Of a stretch of 64,000 nucleotides of DNA, positions 22,421 to 31,063 are shown piece after piece. The translations under genes were made by a program, and so were the position numbers. The notes below the pieces were generated by a model. It was not told where the DNA came from. It did no database searches and saw only the letters and a program-made list of their open reading frames with translations. Origin of the DNA: Pseudomonas saudiphocaensis (GTDB taxonomy: Bacteria > Pseudomonadota > Gammaproteobacteria > Pseudomonadales > Pseudomonadaceae); contig NZ_CCSF01000001.1 in assembly GCF_000756775.1 (NCBI RefSeq), positions 310,001-374,000 of the forward strand. The letters run 5' to 3'. Positions within the stretch are counted from its first letter, which is position 1. The number at the start of each line of letters is the position of its first letter.

Positions 22421-22891
22421 ATGACGCCGGTCGCTGCAGGATTGCTGCTTGTCGGTGCTCTGTTGATCGCCGCGCTGGCAGGTTATGCACTGCATTTGTG
22501 GCGGCGGGTCTGGCGCAAGGAGCGTCAGCAGGCAGTGCGACAGGCTGAAGCTCAGGCTCGTCAGCACGCGGACCTCGCAGCCGATTTGCGTATCCTCGCC
22601 AGTAGCCTGCTGGATGAGCAGGTGCCGCTGATCGAAGGTGCCATCCGCATCAAGGTGTTGCTCGATAATTACGACACCAATCTGAGCCAGGACCCCCGCT
22701 GCGAGGTCTTTCAGGCACTTTATGACGCCACTGCCCAGATACCGACTCACGGCGCCTGGAAGGCCTTGGACAAGACCGAGCGGCGCCGTCATGAGGCGCA
22801 TTTCAGCGCCCTTGAGCTGCAGTACAAGGCCGCTGCTCGACGTTCGGCGCGCTGGCTGCTGGACGAGGCGTTGACGCCGGCTGCCGCCTGA
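22421..22891 (+). CDS. DUF2489 membrane-anchored protein
   Basis: A 156-residue protein with one N-terminal membrane anchor (about 3-25, [25 protein letters not shown]) followed by a basic linker and a long charged alpha-helical, coiled-coil-prone region ([20 protein letters not shown] and the rest). It fits the DUF2489 family as I remember it; the function is unknown. The start is taken at ATG 22421, because longer in-frame versions overlap the SEC-C gene with non-family residues. It appears to be the last gene of the small operon before quiP. Confidence 0.72.
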   Translation: MTPVAAGLLLVGALLIAALAGYALHLWRRVWRKERQQAVRQAEAQARQHADLAADLRILASSLLDEQVPLIEGAIRIKVLLDNYDTNLSQDPRCEVFQALYDATAQIPTHGAWKALDKTERRRHEAHFSALELQYKAAARRSARWLLDEALTPAAA

Positions 22892-22961
22892 TCCGACGGC
22901 TGCATACCTTTCCTTCTATCCTGACCTTAGCCCTGTTGCGCTCAGCTCAAAGGAGCCGTTG

Positions 22962-25499
22962 ATGTCCCTGCGTCTGCCGTTTCATCTGGTCCGCCTGATC
23001 CTCGGTGCCGGTATCGCTGCCTTTAGCCTGACAGGGTGCCAGGCATATCTGGACGGCCGTTACAGCGACAGCTTGCCACCCAAGCAGGGTGTACAACCGC
23101 TGACCGGGCTGGCTGAGCGCGTCAGCATACGGCGTAACGCGCTGGGCATGCCGCTGATTGAAACCTCTACCTTCCACGACGCGCTGTTTGGCCTGGGCTA
23201 TATCCATGCCACCGACCGCCTGAGCCAGATGGTCAGCCTGCGCCTGATGGCTCAGGGGCGACTGGCCGAAATGGCAGGGCCGGGCGTATTGGAGATCGAC
23301 CGCTTCATGCGTGCGGTCAATCTGCGCAAGAGCGCCGAGGTGCTCTACCGCGAAAGCTCGCCGCGGATGAAGCGCTTCTTCGAGGTTTATGCGCGTGGCG
23401 TCAACGCTTATCTGTACAGGCACCGCGACAAGCTGCCGATGGACCTGGCAGCTGCCGGTTATACGCCCGAATACTGGACTCCCGAGGATTCGGTGCTGGT
23501 GTTCTGCCTGCTGAACTTCGGTCTGTCGGTGAATCTGCAGGAGGAAATCGCCGCTCTGGTGATGGCCCAGCGAGTCGGCAGTGACCAACTGGCCTGGCTG
23601 CTGCCGACCTATCCTGACGAGCCGCTGCCCTTTGAAGAGGCAGCAAAGCTCAAAGGCCTAAAGCTGACGGGAGAGCTTCCCGGCCTCGCAGCCATTGATC
23701 GTGCTGCCGCGCAGGTGGCTGAGCTGGGACTGCTTGGCGTTGCGGCTTCCAACAACTGGGCGATTTCCGGCAGTCGTACGCGCAGCGGAAAGCCGTTGAT
23801 GGCCAACGACACCCATCTACCGCTGTCGATGCCCTCGTACTGGAATTTTGTGCAGATTCGCTCGCCCAAACTCAATGCGGCGGGTGTGACGGTGGCGGGC
23901 GTTCCGGCGGTGGTCGCAGGCTTCAACGGGAAGCTTGGTTGGGGCATGACCATGGTCATGGGCGACAACCAGGACCTGTTCCTGGAAAAGGTCCGGCGAG
24001 AGAACGGGCGCCTGCAATACCTGGCCGACGGCAAGTGGCTGCCAGCGCGCGAGCGCCACGAGACTTTCATCATCAAGGGGCAGCGGCCCCTCCGCGAAAC
24101 CATTTATGAAACGCGCAACGGCCCGCTGCTCAACAGCGTGCTGGGCGAGCGCAAGCATGCCTTGCAACCCTTGCAGCTCAGCAGTGGATTTGGCATTGCG
24201 CTGAAGACCACCCAGTTGGAGGCGGACAAGTCACTCGATGCCTTCTTCGACCTGACCCGCGCTCAGAATGTGGATCAAGCCTTCGAGGCCGCCCGTGACA
24301 TCCGCGCCATGGCACTCAACCTGGTATTCGCTGACGAGCAGGGTATCGGCTGGCAGGTCACCGGACGCTATCCCAACCGCCGGGGTGGTCTGGGGCTGTT
24401 GCCATCGCCTGGCTGGGATGGGCTGTATGACTGGGATGGTTTTGCCGATCCCATGTTGCATCCGTATGACCAGGATCCGGCCCAAGGCTGGCTCGGCACC
24501 GCCAATCATCGCACCGTGCCGCGTGGCTACGGCATGCAGTTGTCCAACTCTTGGCATTACCCCGAACGCGCCGAGCGAATTGCCGAGCTGGCTGAACGGG
24601 GGCGTCACGATACCGCCAGCATGATCGCAATGCAGTACGACCGGCAGACCCCATTCGCCGCTAAGCTGGCCGCCATGTTCGAAGGGCCGTCCATGCGCGA
24701 GCCATTGCAGCAAGCCATTGCAGCGCTGCCAGCCGGCGAGCGCGACAAGGCGCGCTTGGCTCTGTCGCGGCTTTTGAAGTTCGATGGGGGCATGGACGCC
24801 GCATCTGCCGATGCAGCGCTTTATTCGGCGTTTCTTTACGAAAGCGCTCGGCTGACCTTTCTCGATGAGCTTGGGCCGGATGACAGCTCCGCCTGGAAGG
24901 CCCTGGTACAGAGCGCCAACACTTCATATTCGGCGCAGGCCGATCACTTGCTCGGGCGTGACGACAGCCCCTATTGGGATGATGTGACCACGCCGCAGAA
25001 AGAGGACAAACCAGCCATTCTGGCGCGCAGCCTGGTCGCGGCGGTCGATCACCTGAGCGCGAAACTGGGCAGCGATATCAGCGCCTGGCAGTGGGGCAAG
25101 CTGCACAGCTACACCTGGGTGACAGGTACAACGCAGCTCGCGCAGTACCTGCCTGCCAGCAGGCGCAGCAGCGTCAATGCGATTCGGGGTTATCTGGATC
25201 GGGGGCCATATTCTGCCGGCGGTGATCACAACACGTTGAACGTCTCTGCGTACCATTGGGGGCAAAACTTCGATACCTGGTTGATACCAGCCATGCGGAT
25301 CGTCGTTGATTTCGGGCGAGACGAGCCGCTAATCGGCCTGAACAGCTCGGGGCAGTCCGGCAATCCGGCCAGCCCGCATTATGCCGATGGTATCGAGGCC
25401 TGGATGAAGGGGCGCTATACGAGCTTCCCGTTCAAGGCGCAGAACCTCGACAAGGTGTACGGCAATCAGCGCCTATGGCTGGTGCCTGAGAAACGCTGA
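22962..25499 (+). CDS. quiP: Penicillin acylase-family lipoprotein, QuiP-type acyl-homoserine lactone acylase
   Basis: An 845-residue Ntn-hydrolase close in length to P. aeruginosa QuiP (PA1032, 847 residues), which degrades long-chain acyl-homoserine lactones. A lipoprotein signal ends at FSLTGC (Cys26). The alpha chain runs to about 262. Autoproteolysis should expose Ser263 in [11 protein letters not shown] as the N-terminal nucleophile of the beta chain, and the conserved Asn is present in the TANHRTVP region. AAAGGAGCCGTTG precedes ATG 22962. Quorum quenching is inferred from homology; nutrient acylase activity is an alternative. Confidence 0.85.
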   Translation: MSLRLPFHLVRLILGAGIAAFSLTGCQAYLDGRYSDSLPPKQGVQPLTGLAERVSIRRNALGMPLIETSTFHDALFGLGYIHATDRLSQMVSLRLMAQGRLAEMAGPGVLEIDRFMRAVNLRKSAEVLYRESSPRMKRFFEVYARGVNAYLYRHRDKLPMDLAAAGYTPEYWTPEDSVLVFCLLNFGLSVNLQEEIAALVMAQRVGSDQLAWLLPTYPDEPLPFEEAAKLKGLKLTGELPGLAAIDRAAAQVAELGLLGVAASNNWAISGSRTRSGKPLMANDTHLPLSMPSYWNFVQIRSPKLNAAGVTVAGVPAVVAGFNGKLGWGMTMVMGDNQDLFLEKVRRENGRLQYLADGKWLPARERHETFIIKGQRPLRETIYETRNGPLLNSVLGERKHALQPLQLSSGFGIALKTTQLEADKSLDAFFDLTRAQNVDQAFEAARDIRAMALNLVFADEQGIGWQVTGRYPNRRGGLGLLPSPGWDGLYDWDGFADPMLHPYDQDPAQGWLGTANHRTVPRGYGMQLSNSWHYPERAERIAELAERGRHDTASMIAMQYDRQTPFAAKLAAMFEGPSMREPLQQAIAALPAGERDKARLALSRLLKFDGGMDAASADAALYSAFLYESARLTFLDELGPDDSSAWKALVQSANTSYSAQADHLLGRDDSPYWDDVTTPQKEDKPAILARSLVAAVDHLSAKLGSDISAWQWGKLHSYTWVTGTTQLAQYLPASRRSSVNAIRGYLDRGPYSAGGDHNTLNVSAYHWGQNFDTWLIPAMRIVVDFGRDEPLIGLNSSGQSGNPASPHYADGIEAWMKGRYTSFPFKAQNLDKVYGNQRLWLVPEKR

Positions 25500-25539
25500 A
25501 GGGCCGAAGTAGTCAGAAAATGCCAAAGGCTTTTCCACC

Positions 25540-25684
25540 TAGGATGTGTACGAAAAGTCGTCGAGCGAAGGTCAGGCGAGGCAAAAACGGGTGAGGAAGC
25601 GGAGTTTACGAGCTGTAAATGAGCATTCCGAACCCGTTTTTAACGAAGCATCACCGAGCGCAGGCACTTTTCGTACAGAGCCTA
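25540..25684. mobile_element. MITE-like hairpin element with terminal inverted repeats
   Basis: A non-coding element of about 145 bp bounded by 19-bp terminal inverted repeats, TAGGATGTGTACGAAAAGT (25540-25558) and the complement of TAGGCTCTGTACGAAAAGT (25666-25684), with two mismatches. A second pair of inner arms, AAAAACGGGT (25583-25592) and ACCCGTTTTT (25632-25641), and a small core TTTAC...GTAAA (25605-25619) make the whole unit fold as one long hairpin. It has no transposase and is best read as a non-autonomous derivative of an insertion sequence. The right edge coincides with the trmO stop codon. Confidence 0.72.
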
Positions 25685-26374
25685 AGCAGGTACCACTTCC
25701 AGCACACGGATAAGTCCTGTCTCGGGGTAATGCCAGCGAACCTGCAAATCCCAGAACTGCGCGCCATAGCGTCGTTCCGGGTCGGGCTTCTGGTAAGCCG
25801 GACGCGGGTCCTGGGCCAGGCATTGCTCGATCAGTTCAATCACAGGTTCATCCAGTCGCAGCGCCTCGCTGTGTGCCTGGGTAAGGGCGCTTTCGCTCCA
25901 GTGCACGTCGATCAGAAGGGGGGCGTCGGCGGCCATGGTATTGCGCGCCTCAGGCAGGGCATCGGCGTAGGGCACATAGGGCTTGATGTCGATAATGGGT
26001 GTGCCGTCCAGCAGGTCGATGCCGGATACCAGCAGGCGCCCCGGCTCAACCTCGTCGAGCCTGACCACTGACTGACCGATGCCATTGGGGCGATGTGTGG
26101 CGCGGGTGGCAAAAACACCGACCATCTTGTTGCCGCCCAGCCGTGGTGGGCGAACCCTCAGGCGCGGCTTTTCCTCCAGCGCCTGATGGAAGAGAAACAG
26201 CAGCCAGACATGACTCACCTGCTCCAGTCCCGCGACCGCCTCGCCGGTATCGAACGGTGGCAGCAGCTCCAGTACGCCGCGCGCGGCTGGGGCCAGCTGC
26301 GGTTGGCGCGGAATGGCAAACTTCTCTCTGAAGCAGGAGCGCAGAATGCCAACGGGGCTGACTGTGTGATGCAT
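25682..26374 (-). CDS. trmO: tRNA (N6-threonylcarbamoyladenosine37-N6)-methyltransferase TrmO
   Basis: A 230-residue SAM-dependent enzyme of the TsaA/TrmO family that adds a methyl group to t6A37 in tRNAs reading ACY codons. The family beta-barrel region is clear: MHHTVSPVGILRSCFREKF-IPRQP, HVWLLFLFH, the SAM-binding RATHRPNGIG near residue 92, and IDIKPYVPYADAL. The stop codon TAG is formed at the very edge of the MITE-like element, so the last residues may have been set by that insertion. The ATG lacks a strong ribosome site. Confidence 0.9.
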   Translation of the reverse strand: MHHTVSPVGILRSCFREKFAIPRQPQLAPAARGVLELLPPFDTGEAVAGLEQVSHVWLLFLFHQALEEKPRLRVRPPRLGGNKMVGVFATRATHRPNGIGQSVVRLDEVEPGRLLVSGIDLLDGTPIIDIKPYVPYADALPEARNTMAADAPLLIDVHWSESALTQAHSEALRLDEPVIELIEQCLAQDPRPAYQKPDPERRYGAQFWDLQVRWHYPETGLIRVLEVVPA

Positions 26375-26627
26375 GGTGATGGCCGACAGAAAAAGAGCAG
26401 CGATGATAGCGCCGACAACGCCTCAGTGTGTTGTGTGACGTGTTGCTTGAGCGGCCGCGCACGTCGCGGACAGAGAGTTATAGGCTGCTGCAGGGCAGCG
26501 TGACCGCGAGCAGGGCGACCACTAACGCCGATCGAGTTGCATGGGCCACGGGGGTAAAGAGGTGCTCTTGGAGGACGCAAAGTTGACGTCGCCGCTTCGT
26601 GAGGCTGGCTTACGCGGCACGGACGCA

Positions 26628-26669
26628 TCAATGGCGGAGTTCGTGTGGGTGCGGGAACTCGGCCATTGA
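26628..26669. repeat. Long inverted repeat in the trmO-DUF4242 intergenic region
   Basis: The arms TCAATGGCGGAGTTC and GAACTCGGCCATTGA are complementary over 15 bases with one mismatch, around a 12-base loop. It lies 19 bases past the stop of the minus-strand DUF4242 gene. No T-tract follows on either strand, so it may be a weak or factor-dependent terminator. The rest of the 313-bp gap (26375-26687) holds nothing recognisable. Confidence 0.6.
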
Positions 26670-26687
26670 TCGTTGAGGGCCGGCTGC

Positions 26688-26963
26688 TTATTCGTTCGCT
26701 GTAGAAGGATCGATGACGGCGCTGACGGGGGTGATCTTGTTGGCGGGGAAGCCCGACTTCTCGGCATGTTCCCGGATCAGCTGTTCACTGGGCGCGTTGT
26801 AGATGCAGTAGATCTTGTCACCGGCCACGTAACTATGGACCCACTGGATTTCCGGGCTCATCCGTGCGAGTACGCTGTTGGAGTGCTTGGATGCGTCGCG
26901 GAGTGCTTGCTCCGACATGTCGCCTGCACCTGCGATTTCACGTTCGATCAAGTACTGAGTCAT
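26688..26963 (-). CDS. DUF4242 (SCO4226-like) small protein
   Basis: A 91-residue protein with the DUF4242 pattern: TQYLIEREIAGAGDMSEQALRDASKHSNSVLARM, WVHSYVAGDKIYCIYNAPSEQLIREHAEKSG, then FPANKITPVSAVID. The fold is a ferredoxin-like alpha/beta dimer; one Streptomyces member was reported to bind nickel. Its role here is unknown. The start is well supported by AGGAGCAGACA before ATG. It is monocistronic on the minus strand. Confidence 0.85.
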   Translation of the reverse strand: MTQYLIEREIAGAGDMSEQALRDASKHSNSVLARMSPEIQWVHSYVAGDKIYCIYNAPSEQLIREHAEKSGFPANKITPVSAVIDPSTANE

Positions 26964-27215
26964 TGTCTGCTCCTGGCTGAGGCGCCCGAAGTAGGGCGGT
27001 TGCTAGTTGAGCTATGCGTCCGGGCAGACGCGAGCCTTCCAGGCACTCTTTAGCAGCCCACAGGCATGAGCGAGAACAGGTTTGCATCCAAAAGATGATG
27101 GGCTTAGACCCAAAGGACGAGCGCTGCGGCGTGCCAAACGAACCGGCTCGCAATATCGAAGCCGATTTCTGCACTAGCGAAAGCTGAAGTTTCTGCCGTA
27201 ACCAGCTAGCGCTCG

Positions 27216-27240
27216 GCCCCGTATGAGCGGGGCTTCTTTG
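27216..27240 (+). terminator. Orphan plus-strand intrinsic terminator
   Basis: GCCCCG-TATGAG-CGGGGC is followed by TTCTTTG on the plus strand, the reading sense of a terminator. No plus-strand gene precedes it in the 26964-27251 gap between two minus-strand genes. It could end an unannotated small RNA starting somewhere in 27000-27200. On the minus strand no T-run follows. Confidence 0.5.
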
Positions 27241-27251
27241 ATGGTGTGTGA

Positions 27252-28577
27252 TCAGATCGCTTCGGCCCAGAGGTCGTACTCGTCGGCATGGGTCACGCGC
27301 ACGCGTACCTTGTCGCCGGGCTGTAGCGGGTGCTCGCTGTCGACATAGACCATGCCGTCGATTTCCGGGGCGTCGGCCCAGGAGCGGCCGATGGCGCCGT
27401 CCTCGTCCACCTCGTCTATAAGTACATCCATCTCCTTGCCGATCTTGAGTTGCAGGCGCGCGGCGCTGATGGCCTGCTGATGGGCCATAAAGCGGTCCCA
27501 GCGCTCCTGCTTGATCTCGTCCGGTACCGGTTCCAGGCCGAGTACTTCGGCAGGAGCGCCTTCGACGGGGGAGTACTGGAAGCAGCCGACACGATCCAGT
27601 TGGGCTTCGGTGAGCCAGTCGAGCAGGTACTGGAAGTCTTCCTCGGTCTCGCCGGGGAAGCCGACGATAAAGGTGGAGCGGATGGTCAGATCGGGGCAGA
27701 TCTCACGCCACTTCTTGATGCGCGCCAGGGTCCTGTCCTCGAAAGCCGGGCGTTTCATCGCCTTGAGTACCTTGGGGCTGGCGTGCTGGAAGGGAATGTC
27801 CAGATACGGAAGGATCTTGCCGGCGGCCATCAGCGGAATTACGTCGTCCACGTTGGGGTAAGGATAGACGTAGTGCAGGCGTACCCAGACGCCCATCTTG
27901 CCCAGCTCCTCGCACAGTTCCAGCATGCGCGTCTTGACCGGCTGGCCGTTCCAGAAATCCAGCTTGTACTTGAGATCGACGCCGTAGGCGCTAGTGTCCT
28001 GGCTGATCACCAGGACTTCCTTGACGCCGGCCTTGACCAGGCGCTCGGCCTCGCTCAATACGCTGCCCACCGGCCGGCTGACCAGCTTGCCGCGCATGGA
28101 AGGAATGATGCAGAAGCTGCAGCTGTGGTTACAGCCTTCGGAAATTTTCAGATAGGCGTAGTGGCGCGGGGTGAGCTTGATGCCCTGGGGTGGCACCAGA
28201 TCGACGAAGGGATCGTGCTCGATGTTCGGCGGGATCACTTCATGTACGGCATTGACCACCTGCTCGTACTGCTGCGGCCCGGTGACCGCCAAAACGCTTG
28301 GGTGCACGCCGCGGATGTTGTTTTCATCCACACCCATGCAGCCGGTGACGATGACCTTGCCGTTTTCGGCGATGGCTTCGCCGATTGCATCCAATGACTC
28401 GGCCTTGGCGCTGTCGATAAAGCCGCAAGTGTTTACTACCACGACATCGGCGTCCTCGTAGGACGGCACGATCTGGTAACCCTCCATGCGCAGCTGGGTA
28501 AGAATGCGCTCCGAGTCCACCGTTGCCTTGGGACACCCGAGTGAAACGAACCCTACGCTTGGGACTTTATTCGACAT
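27252..28577 (-). CDS. rimO: Ribosomal protein uS12 methylthiotransferase RimO
   Basis: A 441-residue radical-SAM enzyme that methylthiolates the conserved Asp (Asp89 in E. coli) of ribosomal protein S12. The N-terminal UPF0004 domain carries the auxiliary 4Fe-4S cysteines Cys15, Cys51 and Cys80. The radical-SAM cluster is CNHSCSFC (Cys149, Cys153, Cys156), and a C-terminal TRAM domain begins about residue 370. The sequence [18 protein letters not shown] distinguishes RimO from MiaB. No partner genes adjoin it. Confidence 0.96.
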   Translation of the reverse strand: MSNKVPSVGFVSLGCPKATVDSERILTQLRMEGYQIVPSYEDADVVVVNTCGFIDSAKAESLDAIGEAIAENGKVIVTGCMGVDENNIRGVHPSVLAVTGPQQYEQVVNAVHEVIPPNIEHDPFVDLVPPQGIKLTPRHYAYLKISEGCNHSCSFCIIPSMRGKLVSRPVGSVLSEAERLVKAGVKEVLVISQDTSAYGVDLKYKLDFWNGQPVKTRMLELCEELGKMGVWVRLHYVYPYPNVDDVIPLMAAGKILPYLDIPFQHASPKVLKAMKRPAFEDRTLARIKKWREICPDLTIRSTFIVGFPGETEEDFQYLLDWLTEAQLDRVGCFQYSPVEGAPAEVLGLEPVPDEIKQERWDRFMAHQQAISAARLQLKIGKEMDVLIDEVDEDGAIGRSWADAPEIDGMVYVDSEHPLQPGDKVRVRVTHADEYDLWAEAI

Positions 28578-28683
28578 GACAGGCCGGGCCTCGGTGATGC
28601 AGCTGGAAAAAATGGCGGCGGATTATATAGCGATTTTCAGCTTTTCACCCGGCCTGTCTGGCTTCCGTTTAGCGTTTTTTTGC

Positions 28684-28965
28684 TCAGCGGTACTCACACA
28701 GATAAGCGGTATCGGTCGCGACCTTCAGCTGAAATTTGCTGTTTGCAGGTACGGTAAAACGGGTGCCGGCGGCAAAGGTTTCGAAGCTGTCGCTGCCTGG
28801 CAGTTTCACGTCCAGGCTGCCGGCTACCACATGCATGACTTCCAGCTGGGCGGTGCCGAATTCGTATTCGCCTGGAGCCATCACGCCAATGGTGGCGGGG
28901 CCGTCGGCCATGTCGAAGGCGATGGATTTGACGGTGCCGTCGAAGTATTCGTTGACCTTGAACAT
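28684..28965 (-). CDS. ppnP: Pyrimidine/purine nucleoside phosphorylase PpnP
   Basis: A 93-residue one-domain cupin matching the PpnP (formerly DUF1255/YaiE) family, whose members phosphorolyse several nucleosides. Characteristic segments are [45 protein letters not shown] and [13 protein letters not shown]. The start is ATG 28965 (MFKVNEYF), with AGGTAACCCGC upstream; 21 more in-frame codons are not used. It is monocistronic, divergent from the Cys-cluster gene. Confidence 0.92.
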   Translation of the reverse strand: MFKVNEYFDGTVKSIAFDMADGPATIGVMAPGEYEFGTAQLEVMHVVAGSLDVKLPGSDSFETFAAGTRFTVPANSKFQLKVATDTAYLCEYR

Positions 28966-29322
28966 GCGGGTTACCTGATGGGTGGGGAAAAGGTTGGAAA
29001 GTATGCCCAAGCACAGCGGCGCCGTCATCAGAAGCTGTTCTGGCTAGCCGACTTGAGCGCGGCGCGGCACGGGCCATACCGAAATGCGCGATACCGCTTA
29101 GCTTCTACAGGCAAGGAACATCGCGTAAATCAGGCCTGACTTGGTCTCAAGCGGCTTTGGCGCATGGAAAGGGTTAAGTGCTCCAGCGTTACGAGGACGC
29201 CCAGATTGACTTTCTGCTGGCCAGGCAACTGTTGGTCATAGCCGATGCGTGGTGCACCTCGCCTGCTGCGTTTTGCCAAAGCAGTGACTATTATTTGCGC
29301 CGGTTTTTTCTGGATGACCGGA

Positions 29323-29574
29323 ATGGAATGTCGCCCCGGCTGCGGTGCCTGCTGCATTGCCCCTTCGATTAGTTCTGCAATACCCGGTATGCCGAACGGT
29401 AAACCGGCAGGTGTGCGTTGCCTACATCTGACGGACGCGAATTACTGCGGGCTGTTCGGTCAGCCAAATCGACCCGCAGTATGTGCGGCGTTCAGTGCTG
29501 ATCAGAGTGTCTGCGGCGAGAGCCGCGAAGAAGCCATCCGTGTGCTGGGATGGCTGGAGCAGGCCACGGCCTGA
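29323..29574 (+). CDS. YkgJ-family cysteine cluster protein
   Basis: An 83-residue protein of the YkgJ family, thought to bind zinc or iron. The first cluster is CRPGCGACC, followed by APSISSAIPGMPNGKPAGVRC and the later Cys residues in YCGLFGQPNRPAVC and SVCG. The start at MECRPGCGACC is chosen because family members begin there; an ATG three codons earlier (29314) is possible. The function is unknown. A REP-like inverted repeat follows directly. Confidence 0.8.
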   Translation: MECRPGCGACCIAPSISSAIPGMPNGKPAGVRCLHLTDANYCGLFGQPNRPAVCAAFSADQSVCGESREEAIRVLGWLEQATA

Positions 29575-29580
29575 AAAGAC

Positions 29581-29636
29581 TTCGCGGCTGAGCCGCTCCC
29601 GTACTGCTGTGCAGTTGAGAGCGATTCAGCCGCGAA
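29581..29636. repeat. REP-like palindromic pair
   Basis: TTCGCGGCTGA (29581-29591) and its exact complement TCAGCCGCGAA (29626-29636) enclose a 34-base spacer starting GCCGCTCCCGTA. The CGCGGCTGAGCCGCTCC pattern resembles Pseudomonas REP sequences, which often occur as inverted pairs. It lies between the convergent YkgJ and Wza genes and can also serve as a 3'-end structure. Confidence 0.6.
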
Positions 29637-29650
29637 TATTCAAACCGGTA

Positions 29651-30739
29651 TCAGCGATTGAACGCCGCTCCGGTGCCTACTACAGCAGCAGATGGCAGCA
29701 GCTGGCTGATGAAGCGGTTCCAGCGGGTGATACCTGCAGGGCCAACAAACACAACGTCCTGAGGCTGAAGCGGGAAGCTCTTGGCCAAGGCGAACGCGGT
29801 GGGCGATTTGGCATTCAGCTGGAAGACCTTGGCTGGCTCGGTGGCGATGTTTGCCGCGCCACGAATGACGTAGACCGCTTCGCCGTCAGCTGTCTCCTGG
29901 CGGATGCCACCGGCAGTACCGATGGCGTCCATCAGGTTGTAGCTGGAGGTCTTGAAACTCAGGGCCAGCGGCTCGTTGACCTCTCCAAGAACGTAGATCT
30001 TCTTCTGATCGTTGTAGGGCAGATGCAGCTGGTCGCCGTCCTTCAGATAGACCTGATGCAGCCAGGAGTCCGGGCGGTTCAGGTCGTCGAGGTCGAGCAG
30101 GTACTCGCGACCGTCGCGCTTGAGCACCAGGCTGGAAAGGTCAGCGTTTTCAGTGTCGATGTTGGCCTGGCCGATGGCTTGCACGATGTTTATCGGTGCG
30201 GTGGTCACTGGAACTTCACCGCCAGTGTTGAACGCGCCGGAGAGCACGATGCGCTGGCTGCCGTAGCGCAGCAGGTTGACGTCTACCTGCGGGCTATCGA
30301 TGTAATTGGCAAGGCGGCGTGCAATCTCGGCTCGCAACTCTTCAATGGTGCGGCCGGCTGCGTTGACGTTACCGATATAGGGATAGAAGAGCGTGCCATC
30401 AGGGCGAACCAGGCGACCGTTGGCATCAAGTTGCTGCTGCGGGCCGGACGGCGCAGTCAATTCGGGGTGATCCCAAACGGTAATGTAGAGCAGATCGTTG
30501 GCACCGATGCGATAGGCTTCAGGCTTGTAGTCGATCAGTTCCTGCTTGCTGGACGTGCCTCTGTCGGAAGGCACCTCGCCCGTGAGCATTTCCGGCGTGA
30601 TGCGCAACAGCTGTACGCTGCCGTTTTCTGATTTTGCTCCGTCCTTGAACTCATCCGGGTCAAGGTGTTGGCCAGGTGAAAAGACGCATCCCTGGAGTAC
30701 CAGAACGGAAGAGAACGCGAGCGCAAATAATGGTTTCAT
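29651..30739 (-). CDS. wza: Outer-membrane polysaccharide export lipoprotein, Wza/OPX family
   Basis: A 362-residue OPX protein forming the outer-membrane channel that exports polymerised polysaccharide. The lipoprotein signal ends at LVLQGC (Cys18). The Poly_export region follows (YRIGANDLLYITVWDHPEL, about 75-165), then two SLBB-type segments (RIVLSGAF and KKIYVLGEV) and a C-terminal domain ending NRFISQLLPSAAVVGTG, likely the membrane-spanning helix. It is the last gene of the minus-strand locus, set apart from its neighbour by 324 bases. It should pair with the Wzc at 36300. Confidence 0.9.
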   Translation of the reverse strand: MKPLFALAFSSVLVLQGCVFSPGQHLDPDEFKDGAKSENGSVQLLRITPEMLTGEVPSDRGTSSKQELIDYKPEAYRIGANDLLYITVWDHPELTAPSGPQQQLDANGRLVRPDGTLFYPYIGNVNAAGRTIEELRAEIARRLANYIDSPQVDVNLLRYGSQRIVLSGAFNTGGEVPVTTAPINIVQAIGQANIDTENADLSSLVLKRDGREYLLDLDDLNRPDSWLHQVYLKDGDQLHLPYNDQKKIYVLGEVNEPLALSFKTSSYNLMDAIGTAGGIRQETADGEAVYVIRGAANIATEPAKVFQLNAKSPTAFALAKSFPLQPQDVVFVGPAGITRWNRFISQLLPSAAVVGTGAAFNR

Positions 30740-31063
30740 GGGTCTTCATCCTTGACGGAATAGTTGTTTTTCGGAGTGAAACGGCTGGATTCACTTGTCG
30801 CTGCTTCATTAGAAAAGCCCGATGAAAGCGGCTCTCCATATCAATCGATCGCTACCCATTTGTTCTCGCAGGCATGGCTCGACACTTATGGGCCGGTGTG
30901 CCGACAGCCTTATGTAGTTGGCTTTGCCGTTCACAGAAGTCATAGACCGTTGTGTTCCGGCTGGGTTCAGATGCGACTCGACAAATTGCTTGCGCGGTCT
31001 GCGTGGTTGTTAGCCGCGTTTTGGCTGGTCAGGGTTGTACTACTCTTGCCGCCGCCATAGGGC
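30740..31063. other. 324-bp gap upstream of wza, no gene seen
   Basis: This stretch separates the reductase-like gene from wza, where neighbouring genes of the locus are closely packed. I see no coding sequence, tRNA or terminator. It probably holds a separate promoter or a long leader for wza. GGATGAAGACCC just before the wza ATG is its ribosome site. Confidence 0.5.
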
